The notes under the pieces: generated by a model
What the model was told of the DNA's origin: nothing
Database searches by the model: none
The model's input: only the letters and a program-made list of their open reading frames with translations
Shown here: positions 27,910-36,077 of the stretch, piece after piece
Layout: every line of letters begins with the position of its first letter
Numbering within the stretch: position 1 is the first letter of the stretch
Translations under genes and position numbers: made by a program
Assembly (NCBI GenBank): GCA_005778405.1
Contig: SXOA01000132.1
Location: forward strand, 37,542 to 101,541
Length of the DNA stretch: 64,000 nt
Direction of reading: 5' to 3'
Origin: Planctomycetaceae bacterium
GTDB lineage: Bacteria > Planctomycetota > Planctomycetia > Pirellulales > Pirellulaceae

Positions 27910-30900
27910 ATGCGCGGACCATCACGAACAATCAGCCGCAAGTCGCGCGGGGGGCGGAAACTCGCCGTCGAATCGCTGGAATCGCGGAGCCTGCTAGCGG
28001 GGGATCTGCTGGGGCTGTCTGGGGATTTCAATGCGCTCGGAAATGACACCATCGACAGCGTAGGGATGTATGACCCCCGCTACGGGACTTATTATCTGCG
28101 CGACGAGAACTCGCCCGGCTTCCCGCAGTCGGCGTTTACCTTTTTGCCGTCGGGAAGAAGTGGCTTGCCCATTGCCGGCGACGGGAATGGCGACGGCGTG
28201 GATACCGTTGGCATCTATGTCTCCAGTGCGCAGACCTTTGTGCTGGCGAACAAAAACGAAGCCCGCGCGACCTTTCAGACGTTGAAGATGAACGGCGCTT
28301 CCGGCGGCGAACTCCCTTTGGCCGGCGATTGGAATGGGGACGGGCGGGATGAGCTGGCGCTCTTTGCCCCCGGCTCGCGGCAGGTTCTGCTGAAAAGCAC
28401 GTTGCAAACGGGAGTGGCGGACAAAATCTTCGCATTCTGGCCGGCGGACTACGACACCTCGTCACTCGCCGACCTCGGCAACGCCGCCGCCTGGAAACCG
28501 CTGGTGGGAGATTTCGATGGCCTGCCGGGAGATGAAATCGGCCTCTATCACGCCTCTACGAACGAGCTGTTTTTCCGCGGCACACAGGACGGTGCCGCCA
28601 TTTCCAGGCTCACCGTTTTCGCCCCCAATTATTCCGAGCAGCCGATCGCCGGAGACTGGGACGGCAACGGCGTGGCCGAAGTGGGCTTCTTCAACCCGTG
28701 GATTAACACCTTTGAGGTCCGGAACGATCTGACGACCGGCGCGGCGGATTCAGTCTTCTACATGGTGCAGTCCACGGCGACCGTAGCTTTGCCCGGCAGC
28801 ATAGCCCATGTCATCGGCCCCGCGCATGCAGCTCCCGGCCAACCCGAGGCGGAGCCGCCGCCACCTCCATTTGTTCCGGCCGATTTGAGTTTGCCTTTCA
28901 TCACCGAGAACGAAGTCCAGCAGCTTCTGGCGCGAGCCGCGGCTGCATCGAGCTCGGAGGATGCGATCATCGCCATCGTGGACCGCAATGGAAAAATCCT
29001 CGGCGTGCGCATGGAGCAGGGGGTGCTTGACGCGATTGGGGATGAAGCGACGCGGGTCTTTGTCATCGACGGCGCCGTTTCCAAGGCCAGGACGGCGGCC
29101 TTCTTTGCCAACAATGAAGGGCCGCTGACCTCGCGCACCATCCGGATGATCAGCCAGTCCACGATCACGCAGCGAGAAGTCGAATCGAACCCGACGGTTC
29201 CTGATCCTTCCACGAATAACCCTTTCATCGACGCGGACCCGACCGCCACCACCTACGGCCCAGGCTTTGTCGCGCCGATTGGAGTTGGCGGGCACTTTCC
29301 GCCCGGCATCTCCAACACGCCGCCGGTCGATCTCTTTGGCATCGAGCACCAAAGCCGCGATGGCCGACGGAACGCTGGTTTTGATGGGATCAAGGGGAAT
29401 GGGGACGACGTCTTTCTGACGAATCGCTTTAACGTTGATGGCACGTACATCCCGGCCGGTAAAACGCTCGAATTCCCGGAGTCCTATGGCGTACAGTCGC
29501 AGCGCGAAGCGTGGGCGCAGTCTCGCGGCATTGCCACGCTCCCCGGCGGCATTCCGCTTTACAAAATTATCAGCGGCTCGGCGACGCGACAGCTTGTGGG
29601 GGGGATCGGCGTCTTCTTTCCGGGCACGAATGGCTATGCCACGTTCGAGCAGGGATTCATCGCCGGCATCAATCAAAGCAACGCCTCCCGTCTGAATGCC
29701 CCCCGGGTCTTGGAGGCGGAGTGGATTGCCTACGCGGCTGCCGGTGGAAGCTCGCTGTTGGTCGGCGGCTCGGTGGGCACGCTGGGCGGTGTCGGCCGCG
29801 TGCCGGGTTACGACCTGCTCGCCGGTCGTATCGACCTGGCCGGCATCACGCTGGAAACCTATGGGCCCAATCCAACTGCCGCCAATCCCAAAAAGGGCTA
29901 TCAAACGCTCCTCGCCGTCGGCAGCAGCGTTGGAATGGGTTCGGCGACGACGGGTGAGAATCAAGTGGTCGACCCGGGACCGGACGGTGATCCCGCCAGC
30001 CTTGGCGACAACGATTATGCACTCAGCGGCAAGGAAGTGCCGGAGGGCTGGCTCGTGCTGCCGCATAGCCTCCCCGGCGGAAGCATCACCGCCACCGACG
30101 TGATGGACATTGTCAGCCGCTCGATTGCGGAGGCCGACAAGACCCGTGCGGCGATTCGGGTGAACCTGGCGACAGGGATGCCGGGGGCGCGGACGAAGAT
30201 GGTCATCTCCGTGGCCGACAAAGATGGTAATGTCCTGGGCATCTTTCGCATGAAGGATGCCACGGTCTTTTCAATTGACGTCTCCGTCGCCAAAGCCCGC
30301 AACACGGCCTACTACGCCGATCCCACCGCCCTCCAACCGGACGACATGGTGGACGACGACCTGCTCGTCCAGCGTGGGCAAGTGACCCAGGCGGAGCTGA
30401 CAGCCCGCAGAATCATCACGAGCAAGAACCTGCTGCCGGGTGTACCGGGTGTACCCGATTTGTTCAAGGACCTCAGAAGCACGACGCTGATCGCGGCTCC
30501 CACGTCCGTTGCCTTCACCAATAGGACTTTCCGCTTCCTCGTCGAGCCGCGTTACCCGGCCGGGATCGAAAACACACTGCCCCCCATTTTCTCAAGCCTC
30601 AACGACCACAATCTGACCCACGTCGTGGGCGTGAACCCAAAGAACGCCGAAAACCTGTTCGGCCTCCCCATTCCCGCTTCGATGTTCAAGAGCGTGCTCG
30701 GCTTTGACGCCTTCCACCAGGGGCGGAACTTCCACGACCTGGGCAATATCGAAAATCAGAACGGCACCGTGTTCTTCCCCGGCAGCTCGCCGCTGTACAA
30801 GAGCAAGATCCTGGTCGGCGGCTTCGGCATCAGCGGCGACGGGGTGGATCAGGATGACGTGGTGACGGCTGCGGGACAAGTCTGGTTCCAGGCACCGGCG

Positions 30901-30978
30901 GAAAAGCGGGCAGACAAGGTTTTCTATCGCAATGTTCGGCTGCCGTATCAGAAGTTCAATCGGAATCCGCTGGGGTGA
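27910..30978 (+). CDS. Extracellular protein with two GlcG/HbpS (DUF336) domains
   Basis: The ATG at 27910 is chosen because the planctomycete surface-protein signature follows at once (RGGRKLAVESLESRSLLAGD); it replaces a classical signal peptide in this phylum. Of 1022 residues, about 30-290 are FG-GAP/VCBS-like repeats (LSGDFNALGNDTIDSVGMYD, AGDWNGDGRDELALFAPGS). A first GlcG/HbpS unit starts at about 329 (EDAIIAIVDRNGKILGVRM) and a second at about 718 (KMVISVADKDGNVLGIFRM). Both halves also carry the PLYK...LVGG(I/F)G(V/I) ending of this fold (SPLYKSKILVGGFGISGDGV). HbpS proteins bind haem. The gene is divergent from the multihaem cytochrome genes, so a shared haem or electron-transfer role at the cell surface is plausible. 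Confidence 0.8.
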   Translation: MRGPSRTISRKSRGGRKLAVESLESRSLLAGDLLGLSGDFNALGNDTIDSVGMYDPRYGTYYLRDENSPGFPQSAFTFLPSGRSGLPIAGDGNGDGVDTVGIYVSSAQTFVLANKNEARATFQTLKMNGASGGELPLAGDWNGDGRDELALFAPGSRQVLLKSTLQTGVADKIFAFWPADYDTSSLADLGNAAAWKPLVGDFDGLPGDEIGLYHASTNELFFRGTQDGAAISRLTVFAPNYSEQPIAGDWDGNGVAEVGFFNPWINTFEVRNDLTTGAADSVFYMVQSTATVALPGSIAHVIGPAHAAPGQPEAEPPPPPFVPADLSLPFITENEVQQLLARAAAASSSEDAIIAIVDRNGKILGVRMEQGVLDAIGDEATRVFVIDGAVSKARTAAFFANNEGPLTSRTIRMISQSTITQREVESNPTVPDPSTNNPFIDADPTATTYGPGFVAPIGVGGHFPPGISNTPPVDLFGIEHQSRDGRRNAGFDGIKGNGDDVFLTNRFNVDGTYIPAGKTLEFPESYGVQSQREAWAQSRGIATLPGGIPLYKIISGSATRQLVGGIGVFFPGTNGYATFEQGFIAGINQSNASRLNAPRVLEAEWIAYAAAGGSSLLVGGSVGTLGGVGRVPGYDLLAGRIDLAGITLETYGPNPTAANPKKGYQTLLAVGSSVGMGSATTGENQVVDPGPDGDPASLGDNDYALSGKEVPEGWLVLPHSLPGGSITATDVMDIVSRSIAEADKTRAAIRVNLATGMPGARTKMVISVADKDGNVLGIFRMKDATVFSIDVSVAKARNTAYYADPTALQPDDMVDDDLLVQRGQVTQAELTARRIITSKNLLPGVPGVPDLFKDLRSTTLIAAPTSVAFTNRTFRFLVEPRYPAGIENTLPPIFSSLNDHNLTHVVGVNPKNAENLFGLPIPASMFKSVLGFDAFHQGRNFHDLGNIENQNGTVFFPGSSPLYKSKILVGGFGISGDGVDQDDVVTAAGQVWFQAPAEKRADKVFYRNVRLPYQKFNRNPLG

Positions 30979-31042
30979 GTGGGTAGTGAGGAGTTAGTGG
31001 TGCGTAGTGAGTGGTTGGAGTCAATACTCAAGGATGAGACTT

Positions 31043-31495
31043 ATGAAACGCCAGTACCTTTTGCTCGTGATCGTGGCCTTGTTGGTGACTGCCGCCAACG
31101 CCAAGGGAAAGCCGCCGGAATCGTTTGGGGCCCAAGGGTCGTCCTACAGCATCGGAGACGACGAGGACGCTCCTGTGGCTCCGACCCCATCCGGCATCGT
31201 CTGGGGGCCGACATCGGAAACCTACCGCGCCTGCGACTTCGCCCGCGCCGGCAATCCGCAGTGCCAGGCAAAAATCACTATCCCCAGTAACACCCGCTTC
31301 TACGGCGGCTACTACGTCGGCGGCGGCACCCCGACCCGCGGCGCGGGCCGCTGCATCGAGGACGGCACTTGGGGCTGGGATTATTCCGGCATTCTCTTTC
31401 CCAAACGTATCGCTTTGAACTGGACGGCAAAGGGCCGTTTTCAAGGGGGCACGGGCGCTTACAAGACGGACGGGCCGAAGTTGCGGCGGGAATAG
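31043..31495 (+). CDS. Small secreted protein of unknown function
   Basis: The start at 31043 is supported by AAGGA a few bases upstream and by the signal peptide MKRQYLLLVIVALLVTAANA. The mature part of about 130 residues has a low-complexity acidic N-terminus, then a Gly/Tyr-rich segment with three Cys (ACDF, PQCQAK, GRCIED) and the phrase FYGGYYVGGGTPTRGAG. I do not recognise the family. It begins 64 bases after the GlcG/HbpS protein and may be cotranscribed with it. Confidence 0.65.
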   Translation: MKRQYLLLVIVALLVTAANAKGKPPESFGAQGSSYSIGDDEDAPVAPTPSGIVWGPTSETYRACDFARAGNPQCQAKITIPSNTRFYGGYYVGGGTPTRGAGRCIEDGTWGWDYSGILFPKRIALNWTAKGRFQGGTGAYKTDGPKLRRE

Positions 31496-31840
31496 TTACA
31501 ACAACGCCGAACCCTTCCTCCTTTCGGCATTTCGATTATTCCTGACGGTGCCGAGTAAGCCGTTCTTCCGTTGCTGAAACTCTGCCTCGAGCGCCAATCC
31601 TTGGACCATCGCTTCGGCGGATTGCAGGCCGACGGGCGATGGGCGTGACAGGTCGCCGGACCAGTTTCGCGCGCCGCGCGTTAAAAGCGTTAGGACCGGT
31701 AGACTCCTGCTTGGCTTAGAGCTGGCCGTTGCCGTCGCTTGAAATCCCCTCGGTTTGGGGAGATTCTTTTACCAGAAATAACCTAGTCTTCTGCAGGAGA
31801 AGTATCGATGCGCATTTGATGGTGACGCCCGGAGTCGTTT
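31496..31840. other. Intergenic region with a weak hairpin
   Basis: About 345 bases before the HD-GYP gene with no credible coding frame. A short stem TCCCC/GGGGA with a 7-base loop (31745-31761) followed by ATTCTTTT at 31763-31770 could be a weak terminator or a leader attenuator. No riboswitch family was recognised. Confidence 0.4.
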
Positions 31841-32824
31841 ATGTCCTTGACCATGAATTCCAAGGGAGTTGCAAGACGCAGTGACTTCGTTGCCATTTCA
31901 GCTGCGATGATTGTGCCGACGCGGCTGTGTGGAATTTCGCTCTACGTATGCGATCAGGAAGATGGGCAATACCGCCTTTTTCGCGCTCCGAATGTTCCCA
32001 TCACCCTGGAATGGGTGGAAAGACTCGAACAGGGGAGACATCGCAAGCTCTTTGTCTCGACGCACGAACATCAAGAGTTTCAGCGTTACCTGCAAGAGAA
32101 CATCAAGGAGATGGTGGCCGATGAATCGATCCCCACCACGCAGCGGTTCGCCTTGCTCAACGAAGTGGTCCGCGGCGTACTGGGCAAGGAGCTCAACAGC
32201 TCCGATCTTGATGCCAGCATCGCTAAGACCGAGGAGATGGGTCACCATGTCGTGGAACTCGTCTGCCGCTCGAATGTGATTTCCTCCGAGCTGTGCAAGT
32301 TGTTGTACCATGACTTTCATACCTTCACGCATGTGGCAAACGTCTCTTACTACTGCGTCATGCTGGCAAAAGAGTGCGGGATTACCGCACCCGACGAGCT
32401 GCGCAAGGTGGCCGTCGGTGCTATGCTGCACGACCTGGGAAAGAGCGAGATTTCGGGTGCAATTCTCACGAAGCCGGGGAAGCTTACGGACCACGAGTTC
32501 CGTATTATCAAAACCCATCCGACGATTGGCTTTCTTCGGCTCAGCAAACGGACGGATCTTAGCTTTGGCCAGTTGATGATGGTCTATCAGCATCATGAGC
32601 ACCTGGACGGCACCGGATACCCCGTGCAGGTCAGCGGTTCCGAGATTCATCCCTGGGCGCGGATTTGCGCGGTCGCTGACGTATTCGAGGCGCTCACCAG
32701 CAACAGGCCCTATCGGGCCGGGATGAACAAGGATGACGCCTTTCGGATCATGGACCGGCAAATGGGCACATTTTTTGACGTGGAGGTCTATGAGCAGTGG
32801 AAAACTCTTATGCAGAAACACTGA
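31841..32824 (+). CDS. HD-GYP domain cyclic-di-GMP phosphodiesterase
   Basis: The 327-residue protein has a poorly conserved N-terminal part (1-130), then an HD-GYP domain. Motifs are HDFHTFTHVANVSYYCVML, the HD pair HDLGKSEISGAIL, and HHEHLDGTGYPVQVSG, where the GYP triplet is intact. EIHPWARICAVADVFEALTSNRPYR closes the domain. HD-GYP enzymes open cyclic-di-GMP to pGpG or GMP with a di-iron or tri-iron site. The N-terminus is not a receiver. The 3' end overlaps the PilZ gene by 28 bases, so an enzyme and a receptor for the same messenger are encoded together. Confidence 0.92.
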   Translation: MSLTMNSKGVARRSDFVAISAAMIVPTRLCGISLYVCDQEDGQYRLFRAPNVPITLEWVERLEQGRHRKLFVSTHEHQEFQRYLQENIKEMVADESIPTTQRFALLNEVVRGVLGKELNSSDLDASIAKTEEMGHHVVELVCRSNVISSELCKLLYHDFHTFTHVANVSYYCVMLAKECGITAPDELRKVAVGAMLHDLGKSEISGAILTKPGKLTDHEFRIIKTHPTIGFLRLSKRTDLSFGQLMMVYQHHEHLDGTGYPVQVSGSEIHPWARICAVADVFEALTSNRPYRAGMNKDDAFRIMDRQMGTFFDVEVYEQWKTLMQKH

Positions 32825-33180
32825 ACGGGCTGATCGCCCGACTGCCGCAAACCGTGCAGGTGCCGCCCCATTTGGCAAAGAATGGCCGCGAGTCGTGCGT
32901 ACCCCACGACCTCCGCCGGTTCGCTCGCAAGACCATCCAGGGCGAGATCTTGTGCCAGATCGACGGCGTCCTGCCGTCCGTACCGCGTAAGTCAGAGGTC
33001 AGTAAAGTCGACTCGTTGGATATGTCCCGAAGCGGATTTAGCTTCTTGATGGACAGACAACTCTATCCCGGCGAAGAGATTCTCCTTTGGACAGAGATCG
33101 GGCGCATTCCCTGTGGGGTGGCCCGATGTTTAAAGCATGGCGACCAATGCTACGAGATTGGGGTGGAAGTGAGGAAGTAA
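32797..33180 (+). CDS. PilZ domain protein, likely cyclic-di-GMP receptor
   Basis: The 127-residue protein starts at a GTG inside the end of the HD-GYP gene (28-base overlap). A PilZ domain covers about 35-125. The Arg-rich N-terminal box is DLRRFARKT, and the second motif is DMSRSGFSF, corresponding to (D/N)xSxxG. ARCLKHGDQCYEIGVEV forms the closing strands. Both cyclic-di-GMP contact motifs are present, so binding is likely. No output domain is attached; it should act by protein-protein contact. A start further downstream is possible but would not change the domain. Confidence 0.85.
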   Translation: MENSYAETLNGLIARLPQTVQVPPHLAKNGRESCVPHDLRRFARKTIQGEILCQIDGVLPSVPRKSEVSKVDSLDMSRSGFSFLMDRQLYPGEEILLWTEIGRIPCGVARCLKHGDQCYEIGVEVRK

Positions 33181-33649
33181 CCTCGATGGACGGCAGGCAA
33201 TGAATTCAGAAGCATAGCTGCGAGCCTATCACCACCAGCCGACCCCGCGATGCAAACGGCGAGTATCCTGTCGGCAATCTGCTGCTCGCTAGCCGCCTAG
33301 CCCGGTCGAGGCCGGCGTCGGACAGCGCGGCTCCTTTTCGCAACTTGACTCGCCTGGGCATCATCGCCTATCCCACCTGTGGCGAGGGAGTGGAAGGGCA
33401 ACTTGCTGTACCGCGATTGCTTTATCCACACGCCGGTATCCGGGAACTCCGGGGCATCGCAAAGTCCTCTTGGTTGTTCGTGTTAAGGGAATGAAACATA
33501 ATAACCACTCTAAAGAGGTGCTAATACCCTTTCAAATAGCATTCCCAGGCCTCGCAATCACTCTAGTTGACCCAAATTGCCAGAATGGAGATGATTCATG
33601 TATCGTGCTCTTTACATCTTGTTTCACTTCTTGAACACGGAGCCGCCTC
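33181..33649. other. Intergenic region without recognisable gene
   Basis: About 470 bases between the PilZ gene and the next secreted-protein gene. No frame looks coding and no RNA gene was recognised. The last 170 bases are clearly richer in A and T (for example around 33485-33540), which suits a promoter. Confidence 0.45.
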
Positions 33650-34117
33650 ATGAATCCGCTCGCGCCGCTGGCCCTTTTGGCCCTGTCGTTTTCCGCCCAT
33701 AACGCCCCCATTTTCCAGGGAACGCCAACCGACGTGGTGCAGACCATCCGCTACAACGCCGCCAGCACCGATCTGTGGTTGCAGGACCGCCGGGTCGAAA
33801 TCAAAGGGGTCGTCAGCCGCATCGAGAAGGATGGACTGGGAAATTACATCGCCATCATGGAGACCCGAATCGAAGAGCCGGCCGCGGAGGTATCGGGGAC
33901 GCTCCGTTTCAAGTTTGCGCCGAGCGAGCGCGATTCGCTGGCCGCCGTACTTGTTCCCGATCAAGTCGTGACCATTCAAGGAGACTTTCGCTTCGTTCGC
34001 GACCAGTTGCGACGAATGGCGAGGAATACCGTTACTGTCGACCTGTTGAACTGCCAGGTTGTGCCGGGGGTAGTCTTACCACCCCCTCCGGCAGCAGCGC
34101 CGGTTCCCGCGAAGTAA
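33650..34117 (+). CDS. Secreted OB-fold (tRNA_anti-like) protein
   Basis: The 155-residue protein has a short hydrophobic N-terminus (MNPLAPLALLALSFSAHNAP). One small beta-barrel domain follows: RRVEIKGVVSRIEKDGLGNY, then VLVPDQVVTIQGDFRFVRD and NTVTVDLLNCQVV. This order matches the tRNA_anti-like OB fold often found in putative lipoproteins or secreted proteins of Planctomycetes and Bacteroidetes. The C-terminus is Pro/Ala-rich. No lipobox Cys is seen. Function is unknown. It lies about 100 bases before another small secreted protein gene on the same strand. Confidence 0.65.
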   Translation: MNPLAPLALLALSFSAHNAPIFQGTPTDVVQTIRYNAASTDLWLQDRRVEIKGVVSRIEKDGLGNYIAIMETRIEEPAAEVSGTLRFKFAPSERDSLAAVLVPDQVVTIQGDFRFVRDQLRRMARNTVTVDLLNCQVVPGVVLPPPPAAAPVPAK

Positions 34118-34223
34118 GCGGCGTTTAACATCTTCCAGACGATGGACGGCACCCGTTGCCGCGTGAAATCTCATCCGCTCAACTACAGTCCTGTGATCAG
34201 GCTGTTTGGAGGAGAATTCACGC

Positions 34224-34841
34224 ATGCGAATTCAGGGCGCATTTTGGTTGGCGGTTTTCGTAAGCTCGTCGCTCGTGGCACTTGGAGCGGACCCTGATCC
34301 CAAGGAGGTCGTGAAGCAAGTTGTTAGCGCTGCCGGCGGCGAGGAGAAGCTCCTGAAGTTGTTCCGGATCAAGGAACAGCTCAACGTCAGCCCGGACCCC
34401 AAAGCCAAAGGATTCGAGCGGACATCCATCTTGGAGCCGCCAACCTATTGGTGGGTCGGCACGCGCGACCGCGTCAAAGAGGACCAGGAACCCGCCACCT
34501 TTCTGGTTTGGGGCTGGACGCTGGCAGCCCTGACCGACGCGAAGAGCAAAGTCGAGTTGATTCCGGAAATTACCGACGCCGACAAGCCGGCGATTGGTCT
34601 TCGCGTCAGTGGCACCATCACACCCCCGATGCACCTCTACTTCGACAAAGCTGATCACCGGCTGGTGCGGATTGACTGGCGGAGCGACATCCACCGCTTC
34701 AGCGAATGGAAAGAGCACGACGGAGCCAAGTATCCGGCCAAGGTGATCGGTACGAAAAAGGCCACCGGAAAGCCGTGGTACTACACTGAGATTCTCGAAC
34801 TGGAACGGCTGAAAGAACTTCCCGCGAGGGTGAAGCGATAG
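34224..34841 (+). CDS. Secreted beta-rich protein of unknown function
   Basis: The start at 34224 has a strong Shine-Dalgarno (GGAGGAG, 34208-34214). The 205-residue product begins with a signal peptide (MRIQGAFWLAVFVSSSLVALG). AAGGEEKLLKLFRIKEQL and a run of beta-strand segments such as MHLYFDKADHRLVRIDWRSD follow. The arrangement recalls the LolA/LppX-type half-barrel of secreted planctomycete proteins, but no signature supports a firm assignment. The PlsC-type gene begins 15 bases downstream, so the two are likely cotranscribed and a lipid-related role is possible. Confidence 0.6.
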   Translation: MRIQGAFWLAVFVSSSLVALGADPDPKEVVKQVVSAAGGEEKLLKLFRIKEQLNVSPDPKAKGFERTSILEPPTYWWVGTRDRVKEDQEPATFLVWGWTLAALTDAKSKVELIPEITDADKPAIGLRVSGTITPPMHLYFDKADHRLVRIDWRSDIHRFSEWKEHDGAKYPAKVIGTKKATGKPWYYTEILELERLKELPARVKR

Positions 34842-34856
34842 CTTCAAAGCGACGCA

Positions 34857-36077
34857 GTGAACCGCCAACCGTTTCAGACGCCGCGCAAGGTGTGGCCACC
34901 CCAGATGACGCCGTGGCTGGTGCGGCTGTGGCGGCCGCTGATTAACCGCACGCTGCGGAAGAGCCAGAAAATCACGCAAATCGACGTGCAAGGGACCGAG
35001 CATGTTCGCACGGCGGTAAAAGACGGCGCGGGAATATTGATTACCCCGAACCACTCGTTCCATTACGACTCTTACGTGATGATCGAGGCGGCCCATCGCT
35101 GCGGCAGTTGCTTCCACTTTCTCTCCGCGTGGCAGGTCTTTGCCATGAGCAAGCCCTTTGAGCAAAAGGTCTTGCAGTGGCACGGCTGCTACAGCATCAA
35201 CCGGGAAGGGAACGACCTGCAGGCGTTTAAGACTTCGGTGGACATCCTCCGCGAAAGCCCGCATCCGCTGGTCATCTTTCCGGAAGGGGACATCTATCAC
35301 AACAACGACCGCGTCACTCCGTTCCGCGAAGGAGCCGCCGCCATCGCCATGTCCGCGGCGAAGAAGGGGCCGCGAAAAATCGTCGCCATTCCGACCGCCC
35401 TCAAGTGCTTCTACGTGCGGGATCCGCAGGAGGAGCTGCTCGAACTGATGAGCCGATTAGAAGAGGCGCTCCACTGGCGGCCGCGGAATGACCTGTCACT
35501 CGCCGAGCGGATTTACCATGTGGCGGAGGGGTTTCTGACGCTCAAGGAAATTGAGTATCGGGCCGGGCCGCGGCAGGGAACTCTGCCGGAGCGGATTGCG
35601 ACGCTCTCGAATACGATCCTCGCCGGCCTGGAAAGGGAACACAGCCTGCGGGACCGTGGCGGCATCATTCCCGAACGGGTGAAGGAAGCGCGGAAGGCGA
35701 TCATCAAGGCCAGCGAACAGGAAGGGCTCTCGGCAGCCGACAAGCTCCGCCTCGCGCACCAGATGGACGACCTGTTTTTTGTCATCCAGCTCTTCAGCTA
35801 TCCGGGAAACTACGTGCAGGAGAAGCCGACGCTGGAGCGGATGGCCGAGACGCTGGACAAATTCGAGGAAGACGTGCTGCGGGCCGATTATCCCGGCATC
35901 CGCGGCGAACGGCACGCCATCGTTCGGTTTGGCGAACCGCTCGAGATTCCCACGGAACGGGAAAGCAAGACGGCCATCAGCGACTGGACCGACCTGCTGG
36001 AGAAGAAGGTGCAGAGACTGCTGGATGAGATCAACGCGGCGCGACCGAGCCGGGTGATTAGTCTCTCACCAGCGTAA
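34857..36077 (+). CDS. PlsC-type 1-acylglycerol-3-phosphate acyltransferase
   Basis: The 406-residue protein begins at a GTG 15 bases after the preceding stop. It carries the acyltransferase motifs HSFHYD (the HX4D catalytic pair, in TPNHSFHYDSYVM) and FPEGDIYHNNDRVTPFREGA, the phosphate-binding motif. RKIVAIPTALKCF forms the later conserved strand. The C-terminal half (about 190-400) is a helical extension not found in short PlsC proteins. The family acylates lysophosphatidate or related lysolipids at the inner membrane; the extension may alter substrate. Its last 20 bases overlap tail-to-tail with the metallophosphoesterase gene on the other strand. Confidence 0.85.
   Translation: MNRQPFQTPRKVWPPQMTPWLVRLWRPLINRTLRKSQKITQIDVQGTEHVRTAVKDGAGILITPNHSFHYDSYVMIEAAHRCGSCFHFLSAWQVFAMSKPFEQKVLQWHGCYSINREGNDLQAFKTSVDILRESPHPLVIFPEGDIYHNNDRVTPFREGAAAIAMSAAKKGPRKIVAIPTALKCFYVRDPQEELLELMSRLEEALHWRPRNDLSLAERIYHVAEGFLTLKEIEYRAGPRQGTLPERIATLSNTILAGLEREHSLRDRGGIIPERVKEARKAIIKASEQEGLSAADKLRLAHQMDDLFFVIQLFSYPGNYVQEKPTLERMAETLDKFEEDVLRADYPGIRGERHAIVRFGEPLEIPTERESKTAISDWTDLLEKKVQRLLDEINAARPSRVISLSPA

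Noticed and set aside
28750..30066. Minus-strand open frame of 438 codons opposite the HbpS-type protein
   Set aside because: Antisense shadow; composition is Arg/Gly-rich without any domain.
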